A DNA stretch of 64,000 nucleotides from Nitrosovibrio sp. Nv6 (GTDB lineage Bacteria; Pseudomonadota; Gammaproteobacteria; Burkholderiales; Nitrosomonadaceae), in contig NZ_FODX01000001.1 in assembly GCF_900110495.1 (NCBI RefSeq), positions 558,001 to 622,000 of the forward strand, given 5' to 3'. Made by a program: the position numbers and the translations under genes. The notes below the pieces were generated by a model, which saw nothing but the letters and a program-made list of their open reading frames with translations, was not told where the DNA came from and did not search any database. This document shows, in pieces, positions 16,840-24,607 of this stretch; within the stretch, counting starts at the first letter, position 1; every line of letters begins with the position of its first letter.

Positions 16840-17432
16840 GGTCCTGCAATCGCGAATCCCCATTCCCTTAGCTGGGAGATAAAAGCGGGCAGATCTCTCG
16901 CAGTCGCCCCCTGCACGTGCATGAGGACATTGAATGAGACCTTCCGCGGCTGTTGCGCAAACTGGGTCTCGATATATGCTATCTTGTCCGGTCCTAATCC
17001 TTGAGGCGCTTTCCAGTCCTCGGTATCGATATCCCATGTCACGATGGTGAGCGACAGCTCCCTGGCCACATCGACAAGCTCCGGATCGAGATGGCCACGA
17101 AAACCACCGGCCCCATACGGCGGACGTATCCTGGTCGGCGTTACACCTGTCGTTTCACGGATAATGTTCTGGGTTTGCTCAAGCTCCCATCGCACGTTCT
17201 GCTCTGTCTCCCTGGCCAGGTTGGGATGGCTCCAGGAATGGTTCTGTATGTCATGCCCCTGGCTGACGATCATGCTTGCCGCTCCCGGATATTGCCTGAC
17301 CTCGTCGCCGAGAACATAAAACTCCGCTCTGATTTCATTTTCCCGAAGCGTCCGCAGGATACTCTCGAGCGCACTCACGGGCGCCGGACCATCGTCAAAC
17401 GACAGGACTACTGATTTTCCGTCGCCTAGCAT
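16836..17432 (-). CDS. Polysaccharide deacetylase (NodB homology domain)
   Basis: This carbohydrate esterase family 4 protein removes acetyl groups from N-acetylated sugars such as chitooligosaccharide or peptidoglycan. All five NodB motifs are visible: SFDDGP with the catalytic and metal Asp, the metal-binding HSWSHPNL, RPPYGA, the DTEDWKAP segment, and LMHVQG near the end. The ATG at 17432 is preferred to the TTG at 17468 because an agggag site lies six bases before it. The 198-residue form has no signal peptide, which is unusual for an envelope enzyme and suggests cytoplasmic action or a non-classical route. It is coupled to the downstream Cys-rich exported protein by a 4-base overlap. Confidence 0.9.
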   Translation of the reverse strand: MLGDGKSVVLSFDDGPAPVSALESILRTLRENEIRAEFYVLGDEVRQYPGAASMIVSQGHDIQNHSWSHPNLARETEQNVRWELEQTQNIIRETTGVTPTRIRPPYGAGGFRGHLDPELVDVARELSLTIVTWDIDTEDWKAPQGLGPDKIAYIETQFAQQPRKVSFNVLMHVQGATARDLPAFISQLREWGFAIAGP

Positions 17433-17539
17433 CTCAAGCTCCCTGAAAAACTGGATGATTACCGGCAAACCCAGGGTTGGCCGTTTTTTTGATAGAGTCT
17501 CGGCTTTTTGCTACTATCTTGTGAGTAAAGGTAAAAGGT

Positions 17540-17557
17540 AAAGAAGGCACCTTCTTT
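17540..17557. promoter_or_regulatory. Palindrome between divergent deacetylase and FMN reductase genes
   Basis: aaagaagg-ca-ccttcttt is a perfect 8-bp inverted repeat with a 2-base centre, placed in the promoter space of two divergent genes. It could be a dimeric repressor site. A terminator is less likely because no gene ends here. Confidence 0.45.
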
Positions 17558-17676
17558 TAACTATTAGACCAACATTAACCGGTAGTCAAGTTTGTTGTAT
17601 TGCGGGGAAATCGCTCAAACAGACCTGAAATGTTCATTCGCCCAGGCTTTTATAAATAACGATAAGGAAATCTGAC

Positions 17677-18231
17677 ATGAGCAAATATCAAATTGCTGTA
17701 GTGGTTGGCAGCCTTCGCCGTGATTCATTCAACCAGAAGCTGGCTAACGCACTCATAAAATTGGCCCCGCCGGAATTTTCCTTCAAGCAATCACAAATCA
17801 GCGACCTGCCGCTTTACAATCAGGACGACGATGGGAACCAGGCCGAGTCTGTCAAACGGCTGAAGGGTGAAATCACGGAGGCGCAGGGCCTTCTGTTCGT
17901 TACACCCGAATACAATCGATCCATGCCTGGCGTGCTCAAGAACGCGCTCGACCATGCATCGCGGCCCTATGGTCAAAATGCCTGGGCAGGCAAACCCGGG
18001 GGCGTGATCGGTGCTTCCATCGGCTCCATCGGCACCGCCATAGCGCAGCAGCATCTGCGCAACTCCCTTGCTTACCTGGATGTGCCAACCCTTGGCCAAC
18101 CGGAAGCATTCATTCATGTCAAAGAGGGCTTGTTCGATGAAGCCGGAGGCATCGGCAATGAAGACAGCAGGAAATTCCTGCAGAACTGGATGGACCACTA
18201 TGTCGCATGGGTGAAAAAGCACGCTGACTGA
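17677..18231 (+). CDS. NADPH-dependent FMN reductase (ChrR/azoreductase-like)
   Basis: The 184-residue protein is a flavodoxin-fold reductase of the NADPH-dependent FMN reductase family, which reduces FMN, quinones, azo dyes or chromate. Seen are the FMN phosphate loop VVGSLRRDSFNQKLA at the N-terminus, DLPLYNQD, and the highly conserved FVTPEYNRSMPGVLKNALD, followed by GKPGGVIGASIGSIGTA. It is cytosolic with usual length. The start has an aagga site eight bases upstream. It is divergent from the deacetylase gene, with a palindrome between them. Substrate preference cannot be fixed from sequence. Confidence 0.93.
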   Translation: MSKYQIAVVVGSLRRDSFNQKLANALIKLAPPEFSFKQSQISDLPLYNQDDDGNQAESVKRLKGEITEAQGLLFVTPEYNRSMPGVLKNALDHASRPYGQNAWAGKPGGVIGASIGSIGTAIAQQHLRNSLAYLDVPTLGQPEAFIHVKEGLFDEAGGIGNEDSRKFLQNWMDHYVAWVKKHAD

Positions 18232-18393
18232 TAAAGCGACGGCTCATTAACGAACTCGTGCATTATTTCCAACCTGAGCAGCAGACGCACTCGGTATTCC
18301 ACAGGTATACGAAGCGAAAGCTTATGGTTCTATGGCTGCACCAACCGAGGAAATGGGCCGTGTGATTGTGACGGAAGACAGTGGCGGCGGATG

Positions 18394-18536
18394 GTGGACT
18401 TCCACGACCGCAGGCCGTTGTGTTGGAACCGGAGGACGCCTTGCGCTGGATGAACGCGGATACACCGGTTGAGGAAGCCGCGCCCATTGCCCAAAGCAGG
18501 TTGCTGCCTACCGACGAATTCATGTGGCGGCGGTGA
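18394..18536 (+). pseudogene. C-terminal fragment of an SRAP/YedK-type (SOS-associated peptidase) gene
   Basis: Two adjacent frames give VDFHDRRP then VVLEPEDALRWMNADTPVEE and a tail ending LLPTDEFMWRR. This is the C-terminal part of the SRAP family (HMCES/YedK), which covalently caps abasic sites; the usual pattern is HDRMPVIL...WL followed by a Pro-rich end. One frame change separates the two pieces and no N-terminal catalytic Cys2 region can be found upstream, so it is a decayed fragment. Confidence 0.65.
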
Positions 18537-18619
18537 GCCGGGAGGTCAACTGCGCAAATCCAGATAACAACAGCAGGGAACTGCTGACACCGATAGGCAA
18601 GTCTGCCTAGAAATCTACT

Positions 18620-18676
18620 TTGACAGCTTAAACTCCATCACCTAGTTTTAAGTAATGGACTCTTCATTACTTTAAA
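18620..18676 (+). promoter_or_regulatory. Candidate promoter with overlapping inverted repeat ahead of DUF2267 gene
   Basis: ttgaca (18620-18625) is a perfect -35 box; 17 bases later tagttt is a weak -10. Overlapping the -10 and the likely start site is a near-perfect inverted repeat (tttaagtaatg/cattactttaaa, 18647-18676) with a short spacer, well placed for a repressor. The gene begins about 100 bases downstream. Confidence 0.45.
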
Positions 18677-18772
18677 CGCCATCTTATCAGAGAACACAAT
18701 GATAAGGTTTTTTGCTTACGCTGGCCACGCTCCTGAACCTGGATTCATCGTGCGGGGCAAAAAGGGGGGAAT

Positions 18773-19219
18773 ATGACTTTTGAAAAGTATGCTGCTAAAG
18801 GAAACGAGATTGTTAAGCAGATTGCGCAGGCATTGGGAGATCCTGATACTGAGAGAGCAGAAAGTGTGCTGAGATCAGTTTTGCATGCGTTAAGGAATGT
18901 AATGGTACCCGAAGAGGCGGTTCAGTTCATGGGACAACTACCTCTAGTACTAAAGGGAGTATTTGTTGACGGATGGGATCTTCAGCAGAAAAAGAAGGTG
19001 AAAAATATGCCGGAATTTCTGGAAGAGGCGCGAAAAGCTTCCGGTAGAGCAGCAGCTAGAGACTTTGGCAACGACCAGGAAGCAAAGAGAACCATAAAGG
19101 AAGTGATCAATGTACTGACACGTCATTTCTCTGAGGGCCAGGTGGAACAAACAAAGGATGTTTTCCCCAGGCATTTACAGGAGCTTTTTGAAAGTGCAGC
19201 TCAGGAAAACGATAAGTAA
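18773..19219 (+). CDS. DUF2267 domain protein
   Basis: The 148-residue product matches the DUF2267 family of small helical cytosolic proteins. Conserved segments are RAESVLRSVLHALRNVMVP, EEAVQFMGQLPLVLKGVFVDGW and a repeat of the same helix pattern later (KEVINVLTRHFSEGQVEQ, DVFPRHLQELF), so two related halves are visible. Function is unknown; in other bacteria the family often appears with stress proteins. It has a good gggggaat-type site before ATG 18773 and a candidate promoter with an operator-like inverted repeat upstream. Confidence 0.9.
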   Translation: MTFEKYAAKGNEIVKQIAQALGDPDTERAESVLRSVLHALRNVMVPEEAVQFMGQLPLVLKGVFVDGWDLQQKKKVKNMPEFLEEARKASGRAAARDFGNDQEAKRTIKEVINVLTRHFSEGQVEQTKDVFPRHLQELFESAAQENDK

Positions 19220-19274
19220 AGAGAAATTATCTTTTAATAGTCTCATACCTATTCACATGCATACCTCTGGTAAA

Positions 19275-19445
19275 TCAAGAGGATACGTCCAGAAAACCAG
19301 TCGCCAACTGAGATAGAAGTGGAGGAAAGAAATTGTAGTTATTCATATCGACAAGCGTGATATGAAAGTTCGCCTCATCGGCTAAATGCTTCACCAGGTT
19401 CAGCCCTGCCAAGTCGCCGCCGACTGTGACAATTTCTTTTTTCAT
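19275..19445 (-). pseudogene. N-terminal fragment of a type II NADH dehydrogenase (ndh) gene
   Basis: ATG 19445 opens a 56-residue frame starting MKKEIVTVGGDLAGLNLVKH and containing FHITLVDMNNYNFFPPLLSQ and LATGFLDVSS before a stop. This is the FAD-binding start of NDH-2, whose usual GGGFAG glycine motif is altered to GGDLAG. The remaining roughly 370 residues are absent, so only a truncated, mutated stub survives. Confidence 0.75.
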
Positions 19446-19475
19446 TTTTTATGCAATAAAAAATGTCTGCGGTGC

Positions 19476-20486
19476 TCAAATATCAAGACATATCTTGCCG
19501 AAATGCCGGTTGGTTTCCTGATAGCGAAATGCCTCGACGATTTCCTCCAGCGGAAAATGACGGTCGATTATCGGCCGTAATCCGGTAGCATCAATCGCGC
19601 GAATCATTTCCATCTGGTGGCGGCGGCTGCCGACGACCAACCCCTGAAGGCGCAACTGCCGTGTCAGCACCGAGAGCAATGGCAGCGTTCCTGTCATACC
19701 GGAAAGGATGCCGATTACCGCGATGTGCCCGCCGATGCGCGCTGCCACCATGGATTGTGCCAGTGTGGCAGGTCCTCCCACTTCAATGACATGATCGACA
19801 CCGCGTCCCGCCGTCAACCGGCGCACCAGATCGCCCCAATTTTCATGTTTTCGATAATTGATCAGGTGGTCTGCGCCCAGCGTTTCCAGTCGCGCAAGCT
19901 TCTCGTCGCTGGAAGAGGTGGCGATTACCGTTGCTCCCGCCATCTTGGCGAATTGCAAAGCGAATACTGAAACTCCGCCGGTTCCCTGAACCAGTACGGT
20001 TTCACCCGGCTTCAATGCGCCGTCCACGATCAATGCCCGCCATGCTGTCAATCCTGCGCAGGTAAGCGTCGCCGCTTCCGCATGGCTAAAACCCTTTGGC
20101 GCGTGAGTAAATGCAGTTGCCGGCATCGTTACCTGCTCGCGCGCGAAGCCGTCGATGCCATCGCCCGGAACCGTTCCCATGTCGTCCACCTCGGGTTCTC
20201 CTTCCAGCCAGGCCGGAAAGAAAGTACTGACAACAGGATCGCCTATTGCGAATTCAGTGACTCCTTCACCCACAGCCACGACTTCTCCCGCCCCATCCGA
20301 CATGGGGATACGAGGTACTGTGGGCGCCCACATTCCGCTGACTACAGCATAATCGTGATAGTTGAGCGAACTTGCCCGGATTCTGACAGTAATCTCGCCT
20401 GATTCCGGTTGTAGTGTTTCGCAAGTGCCCAGTGTTACGCGATCAAAGCCGCCGCCCGGCGCTACATGGATTGCCTTGATGGTCAT
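19476..20486 (-). CDS. Zinc-less or zinc-type medium-chain alcohol dehydrogenase / quinone oxidoreductase
   Basis: The 336-residue protein belongs to the medium-chain dehydrogenase/reductase superfamily. It has the GroES-like N-terminal domain (MTIKAIHVAPGGGFDRV, LNYHDYAVVSGMW) and the NAD(P)-binding Rossmann domain with VLVQGTGGVSVFALQFAKMAGATVIATSSS and HVIEVGGPATLAQSM. The usual catalytic-zinc cysteine near the N-terminus is replaced (SSLNYHD), so a zinc-independent quinone or enal reductase is likely. ATG 20486 is chosen because gaggaaaatc precedes it; the longer frame adds an implausible 19-residue lead. It is a single gene with a divergent small protein upstream. Confidence 0.9.
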   Translation of the reverse strand: MTIKAIHVAPGGGFDRVTLGTCETLQPESGEITVRIRASSLNYHDYAVVSGMWAPTVPRIPMSDGAGEVVAVGEGVTEFAIGDPVVSTFFPAWLEGEPEVDDMGTVPGDGIDGFAREQVTMPATAFTHAPKGFSHAEAATLTCAGLTAWRALIVDGALKPGETVLVQGTGGVSVFALQFAKMAGATVIATSSSDEKLARLETLGADHLINYRKHENWGDLVRRLTAGRGVDHVIEVGGPATLAQSMVAARIGGHIAVIGILSGMTGTLPLLSVLTRQLRLQGLVVGSRRHQMEMIRAIDATGLRPIIDRHFPLEEIVEAFRYQETNRHFGKICLDI

Positions 20487-20696
20487 GATTTTCCTCTTCT
20501 CTCTGAAATGCGAACTGGTTGGCTGGCTGACTGGTTGGGCCACGAAGAATATTTAGTGTATATACTTGATCCGGTCGCTAATAAATAGTAACACTCCAGC
20601 GGAGGCATGTCGTTACTCGCGGGAATGAAGCGATTCTCGTCTATCCAGTCAACAAGAGGCTGAGCCATCTTTTTCGATGAATAAGGAAATAGATTC

Positions 20697-21005
20697 ATGG
20701 AATCCAAATCAATCACCAATACGGCCAATATAATTAATTCGAAGGATTTGTTCGCCCGAATCAATTGGCTCGAGCAGCAATTGAATTACCGGTGTTCCGA
20801 TGAATACTCGGAAGAGCTAAAGGCGCTGAAAGTACTTATGGAGAATGTTGAAGCCGTCGCCACGGCTTCAACATACGAGCCCGGCTCGGACCTGGTTCGC
20901 GACAGTTACCTGGAAGAGTACAAGTCGATGGAAGAGCCAGGCAAAGGAAATGCCCGATTCAATCCCGTCGACTTCGGCGGCGTGGTTTACTGGCTGCGAC
21001 ACTAA
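20697..21005 (+). CDS. Small acidic hypothetical protein
   Basis: A 102-residue protein with no recognised family. An aagga site lies eight bases before the ATG. The first half is helical (SKDLFARINWLEQQLNYRCSD, YSEELKALKVLMENVEAVAT), the second half is polar and ends with FNPVDFGGVVYWLRH. No signal peptide or membrane segment is seen, and there is one cysteine. It is divergent from the dehydrogenase gene. Consistent codon use and the ribosome site support a real gene. Confidence 0.6.
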   Translation: MESKSITNTANIINSKDLFARINWLEQQLNYRCSDEYSEELKALKVLMENVEAVATASTYEPGSDLVRDSYLEEYKSMEEPGKGNARFNPVDFGGVVYWLRH

Positions 21006-21387
21006 GCCGAACCGATAGCGCGCAGGATTTGGTCGAAATTCATCGACAAGGCGCGGAGTACTTGCGGTGGCCCCAATGAAAATATCAGGGGTAAGCCTCA
21101 GCAAAAAGTTCGATCTTTTTTTGTAATCAGACTTGTGAAGGAGAGAAAGCCGGACGAGTAACGTGACTGCGAGGCCCACCGGGTTGACTGACATAGCGCC
21201 GGGGGGTGTCTATTCCAACTGCGTAAAAAATAGCATAACCAAATAAGGCGGTCTCTGCATTACCCATGCAATGTGCTTCATCGCACAGACCAGACGCGCG
21301 CCCCTTTCTATCTTTGCATTCTTCCATAAGCGATTTTCAGGTCAAGAATTGCCTTGTGGCTCTTATTTTCTTATTTCGGAGAATAAA

Positions 21388-21849
21388 ATGGACAATGAAC
21401 GAATTGTAAGCATGCTTAATAGCCTGATCGAGATCTCACGCGACGGTGCAAACGGCTTCAGGACGTGTATGGACGATGCTGACGACGAGGTGCTGAAGAC
21501 GTATTTCCAGAACCGCGCGCAAAGTTGCGAAGAAGCGGTGCGAACATTGAGTGCCGAGGTAAGACGATATGGAGGTAACCCAGAGACAAGCGGCAGCGCT
21601 GCGGGAGCATTGCACCGCACCTGGGTTGACCTTAAAACCGCGATGACCAGTCAGGATAACCTCGCGGTACTGGAAGAATGCGAACGTGGCGAAGCTGCGG
21701 CCGTAGTGGCTTATGAGAATGCGCTGAGGGAAGAAATGCCGGGTGATCTTCGCGCTCTTCTGGATCAGCAATATGAAGGCACAAAAAGAAACCACGACCG
21801 TGTCCGGCAGTTGCGCGACCAGGCCAGGCATGGTGTTAAGGCGATTTGA
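21388..21849 (+). CDS. PA2169-type four-helix-bundle protein (DUF2383)
   Basis: The start at ATG 21388 follows a cggagaa site and begins the conserved domain. The 153-residue product is a ferritin-like four-helix bundle of the DUF2383/PA2169 family: VSMLNSLIEISRDGANGFRTC, LKTYFQNRAQSCEEAVRTLS, a loop with GGNPETSGSAAGALHRTW, and LEECERGEAAAVVAYENALR followed by LLDQQYEGTKRNHDRVRQLR. Conserved Glu/His residues fit the fold, but metal binding is not proven. Members are associated with stress responses; role unknown. It is a single-gene unit. Confidence 0.9.
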   Translation: MDNERIVSMLNSLIEISRDGANGFRTCMDDADDEVLKTYFQNRAQSCEEAVRTLSAEVRRYGGNPETSGSAAGALHRTWVDLKTAMTSQDNLAVLEECERGEAAAVVAYENALREEMPGDLRALLDQQYEGTKRNHDRVRQLRDQARHGVKAI

Positions 21850-22225
21850 ACGACTGCGATAATGCGATGTAGGCCGTTCAATTCCACCTGGTACTCTGAT
21901 GGAGGTAGGGTTGATGTGAAATGCAGAGTCGCGGGACATTTGACCGAGCTTCAAAAAAAGCCAAAGCCTGGCGGTTGCTTGCAGAATGGCCGTGTGAAAA
22001 CCTTCGGGCAAATTTCCCAATGAAGTGTCTCAATTCGGCATGGCTCACTAACTGTGACACGACGATATGCGCCGCAGAATGGCCGCAATTTTATAGCACC
22101 GAGCTTCCGCACTTCGCACCTGCAAACCCGACCAAGACTTAAGTGGGGAGCAACTTTTAGTGAGAGTTTGAATACTTGAGTGGCTGGAGGCCAATTTCAG
22201 ATGGGCTACAGTATTCATAGCAGTC
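21850..22225. other. Intergenic region before the sugar cluster
   Basis: No gene is supported. Base composition becomes more AT-rich toward the glycosyltransferase start. No terminator hairpin with a T run was found. Confidence 0.5.
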
Positions 22226-23350
22226 GTGAACATACAAATGATTGTAATGCTAGGAACATCGCCTGACGCGTATAACGGTATCGCAACCGTCGTTCGCAAC
22301 TATCGAGATTTCGGCATTCTGACGGAATGGAAGGTTGCTTACTTGGTAACGCATGTGCAGGGCTCGAGATTTGCGAAGGCGCGCGCAGCTTTAGTCGCAC
22401 TGTCACAGCTGCTCCGCATGATTCTCATTGGTCAGGTTAGATTGCTTCACGTGCACATGGCCTCCAGAGTAAGTATATGGCGGAAAGTTTTTTTTATACT
22501 GACAGGAATGGTCTTTCGTGTTCCTTATCTTGTTCACTTACACTGTTCCGACTTGGTTGAGTTTTTTGAGCATGAGAATGGAAAGTGGGGAAAGTTCATT
22601 ATGAGATTTGTCTTTACCCACGCGACTTTCGTAATTACCTTGTCCCCAAGCATAGCCAACGCCATTAGAGAGATTGTGCCTACGACGCGCACCGTGACAT
22701 TGTTCAACTCCGTACCCCTGCCCGCGATGGAAGTTGTCAACAAGGAAGAGCGCGCATCGAAACACGACTCGTGCAAGCCCCCGCTTATACTCTTTCTTGG
22801 TCAAGTGGGGAAGCAGAAAGGAGCGTTTGACCTGATCCGGGCTGTTTCTTTGCTGACCGTTAACTTCAAAATGGTTATCGCGGGTGATGGTGAACTGAAG
22901 CTGGCGCGGGCACTGTCAGAAGAACTGGGGGTCAGCGAAAAGATTCAATTTACAGGGTGGCTCGAGAGAGCAGAAAAAGATGAGCTACTTGCGCGAGCAG
23001 CAATCTTTGTACTTCCATCATACGACGAAGCGATGCCGATGGCACTTCTCGAAGCGATGTCATGGGCGGTCCCCGTTGTCACGACACCCGTGGGCGGTAT
23101 ACCCGAAGTGGTAACGGAAGCGCAAGAGGGACTACTCGTGAACCCGGGCGACGTCCCGGGACTCATTCGTGCTTTGGAGCGTTTGCTCTGCGCGCCATCC
23201 CTGCGCCGGATGCTGGGACAAAAAGGTAGGCATAAAATCGAGCTCGAATATTCAATGGAGGTCCTGCGACCTCAGCTCGAACAATTGTGGATCTACTCGG
23301 GTGTGCTTGAGCCCGAGTCGGCCGCCCGACGACGACGGGCCTGTGTCTGA
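22226..23350 (+). CDS. Glycosyltransferase family 4
   Basis: The 374-residue protein is a GT-B fold glycosyltransferase transferring a sugar from a nucleotide donor with retention, probably onto a lipid-linked envelope glycan. The C-terminal donor domain is clear: PPLILFLGQVGKQKGAFDLI, VIAGDGEL, FTGWLERAEKDELLARA, then VLPSYDEAMPMALLEAM, the E-x7-E region of family GT4, and VGGIPEVVTEAQEGLLVNPGD. The N-terminal half contains hydrophobic patches (IWRKVFFILTGMVFRVPYLVHL) typical of membrane-associated members. GTG 22226 is the longest start; an ATG at 22238 is possible and no strong site separates them. It opens the sugar cluster. Confidence 0.9.
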   Translation: MNIQMIVMLGTSPDAYNGIATVVRNYRDFGILTEWKVAYLVTHVQGSRFAKARAALVALSQLLRMILIGQVRLLHVHMASRVSIWRKVFFILTGMVFRVPYLVHLHCSDLVEFFEHENGKWGKFIMRFVFTHATFVITLSPSIANAIREIVPTTRTVTLFNSVPLPAMEVVNKEERASKHDSCKPPLILFLGQVGKQKGAFDLIRAVSLLTVNFKMVIAGDGELKLARALSEELGVSEKIQFTGWLERAEKDELLARAAIFVLPSYDEAMPMALLEAMSWAVPVVTTPVGGIPEVVTEAQEGLLVNPGDVPGLIRALERLLCAPSLRRMLGQKGRHKIELEYSMEVLRPQLEQLWIYSGVLEPESAARRRRACV

Positions 23351-23607
23351 CGAGTATGCGGGGGAGAGTTATCATTGTTAATTTGTTTCAGACATAGACA
23401 CGCGATAGTTTCCCATGCTTCGAGCAGAGCATACATTCAAATACAGAGATCCCCCTCGATTTTTGAGTTGAACGCTTCTTTGCGGAGGGTATGTAGGTAT
23501 CTGTTTCTAACATTCAGGCAGCATGGGAGCAATTTGGGCAGGCAACTCACGCACGAGAAGGATTTAACTCACCGACGTGAGTCGTCCGATTTCGTTCTTG
23601 TCAGTAA

Positions 23608-24297
23608 ATGATTGAGGATAAGGATAAGTGCCTGACTAAAAGCACTCTTTTTTTAAGGGGCTCCCTTACCTTGAAGCGTTCAATAGACTTATTCAGCGGA
23701 TTACTTGGTCTTCTCATTTGTAGTCCATTTATATTACTAATGGCGCTCCTTGTAAGGCTAGATTCACCTGGCAATCCTTTTTTTACTCAAGTACGCGTAG
23801 GTAAAAATGGCAAGCATTTTATTATCTTTAAAATACGGACACTATATAGAGAACATTTTGGAATTGTTCCAGATGAGGAAGGGCCCTGCGACTATCGGAT
23901 TACGAGACTAGGCAAATATCTTCGCGTGTCGAAGCTGGATGAACTTCCGCAACTCTTAAACGTAATCTTTGGCCACATGTCTCTTGTTGGGCCACGTCCT
24001 GATATACCAGAGCAAGCATGTAGCTATACCCCTTTTCAGCGTCAGCGCTTATTGATTAAACCAGGATTAACAGGCGTCGCCCAGATCAGCGGAAATACGC
24101 TATTATCCTGGCCCGACCGTATCGCGCTTGATATCTGGTACATCAAAAATTGGTCGTGTCTGCTTGATTTCAAGATCATACTATTTACCTTGCTCGCCAT
24201 CATTCAAGGAGAATCCCTTAATGCTGATCCCTTTGGTCTTCACTCGCAGCTAGCCGACAAAAATAAAACTGTTTCAGTTGAGCGAACTACCGAGTAG
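23608..24297 (+). CDS. Initiating sugar transferase (undecaprenyl-phosphate phosphoglycosyltransferase)
   Basis: This enzyme starts a glycan chain by moving a sugar-1-phosphate to undecaprenyl phosphate at the inner membrane. The 229 residues are the short monotopic type: KRSIDLFSGLLGLLICSPFILLM is the single re-entrant membrane helix, followed by FFTQVRVGKNGKHFIIFKIRT, the catalytic Asp-Glu pair in LGKYLRVSKLDELPQLLNV, and FGHMSLVGPRPD, with GLTGVAQISG near the end. Low GC matches its neighbours. The start ATG overlaps the end of a spurious upstream frame and has a weak site. It probably supplies the first step for the glycosyltransferase 258 bases upstream. Confidence 0.95.
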   Translation: MIEDKDKCLTKSTLFLRGSLTLKRSIDLFSGLLGLLICSPFILLMALLVRLDSPGNPFFTQVRVGKNGKHFIIFKIRTLYREHFGIVPDEEGPCDYRITRLGKYLRVSKLDELPQLLNVIFGHMSLVGPRPDIPEQACSYTPFQRQRLLIKPGLTGVAQISGNTLLSWPDRIALDIWYIKNWSCLLDFKIILFTLLAIIQGESLNADPFGLHSQLADKNKTVSVERTTE

Positions 24298-24607
24298 GTA
24301 ACCCACACGCTGAGTTGAGAAATAGTCGAACGTTGCATGTGGCATGTCTATAATTCATTCACCTGAAGCCAAGCGGTCAATGATGCAATACATGGACTGG
24401 TACAACCTGCCAGGCCGCGTTCGAGCCTGAGCAAGAAAACATTTGATGAGGATTATTCCGTGATGCTGCCGACTGTTGAATTCACGCGTGAGAATCGGTA
24501 GAGATTCCACTTAAAATATCCAAGTCGCTGTTCAAACAACTGGGGCCATTTCTGAGCATTTAGGGCGCAGCTAAAAATGGGGGGAATACGTTTTATTTCC
24601 AATAAAC
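24298..24607. other. Intergenic region in the sugar cluster
   Basis: No gene is seen. A short stretch around 24360-24420 reads MMQYMDWYN, reminiscent of the C-terminus of IS3-type transposases, but it is too short to call. Confidence 0.4.

Noticed and set aside
16840-17037. The longer version of the Cys-rich exported protein
   Set aside because: It would lie inside the deacetylase gene and hide the signal peptide; the GTGA overlap start fits better.
23375-23611. A 78-codon plus-strand frame overlapping the start of the sugar transferase
   Set aside because: No ribosome site, basic and Ser/Arg-rich text without any family pattern, and it overlaps a well-supported start.
24360-24420. Short similarity to an IS3 transposase C-terminus (MMQYMDWYN)
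   Set aside because: Too short to separate from chance and no inverted repeats were found around it.
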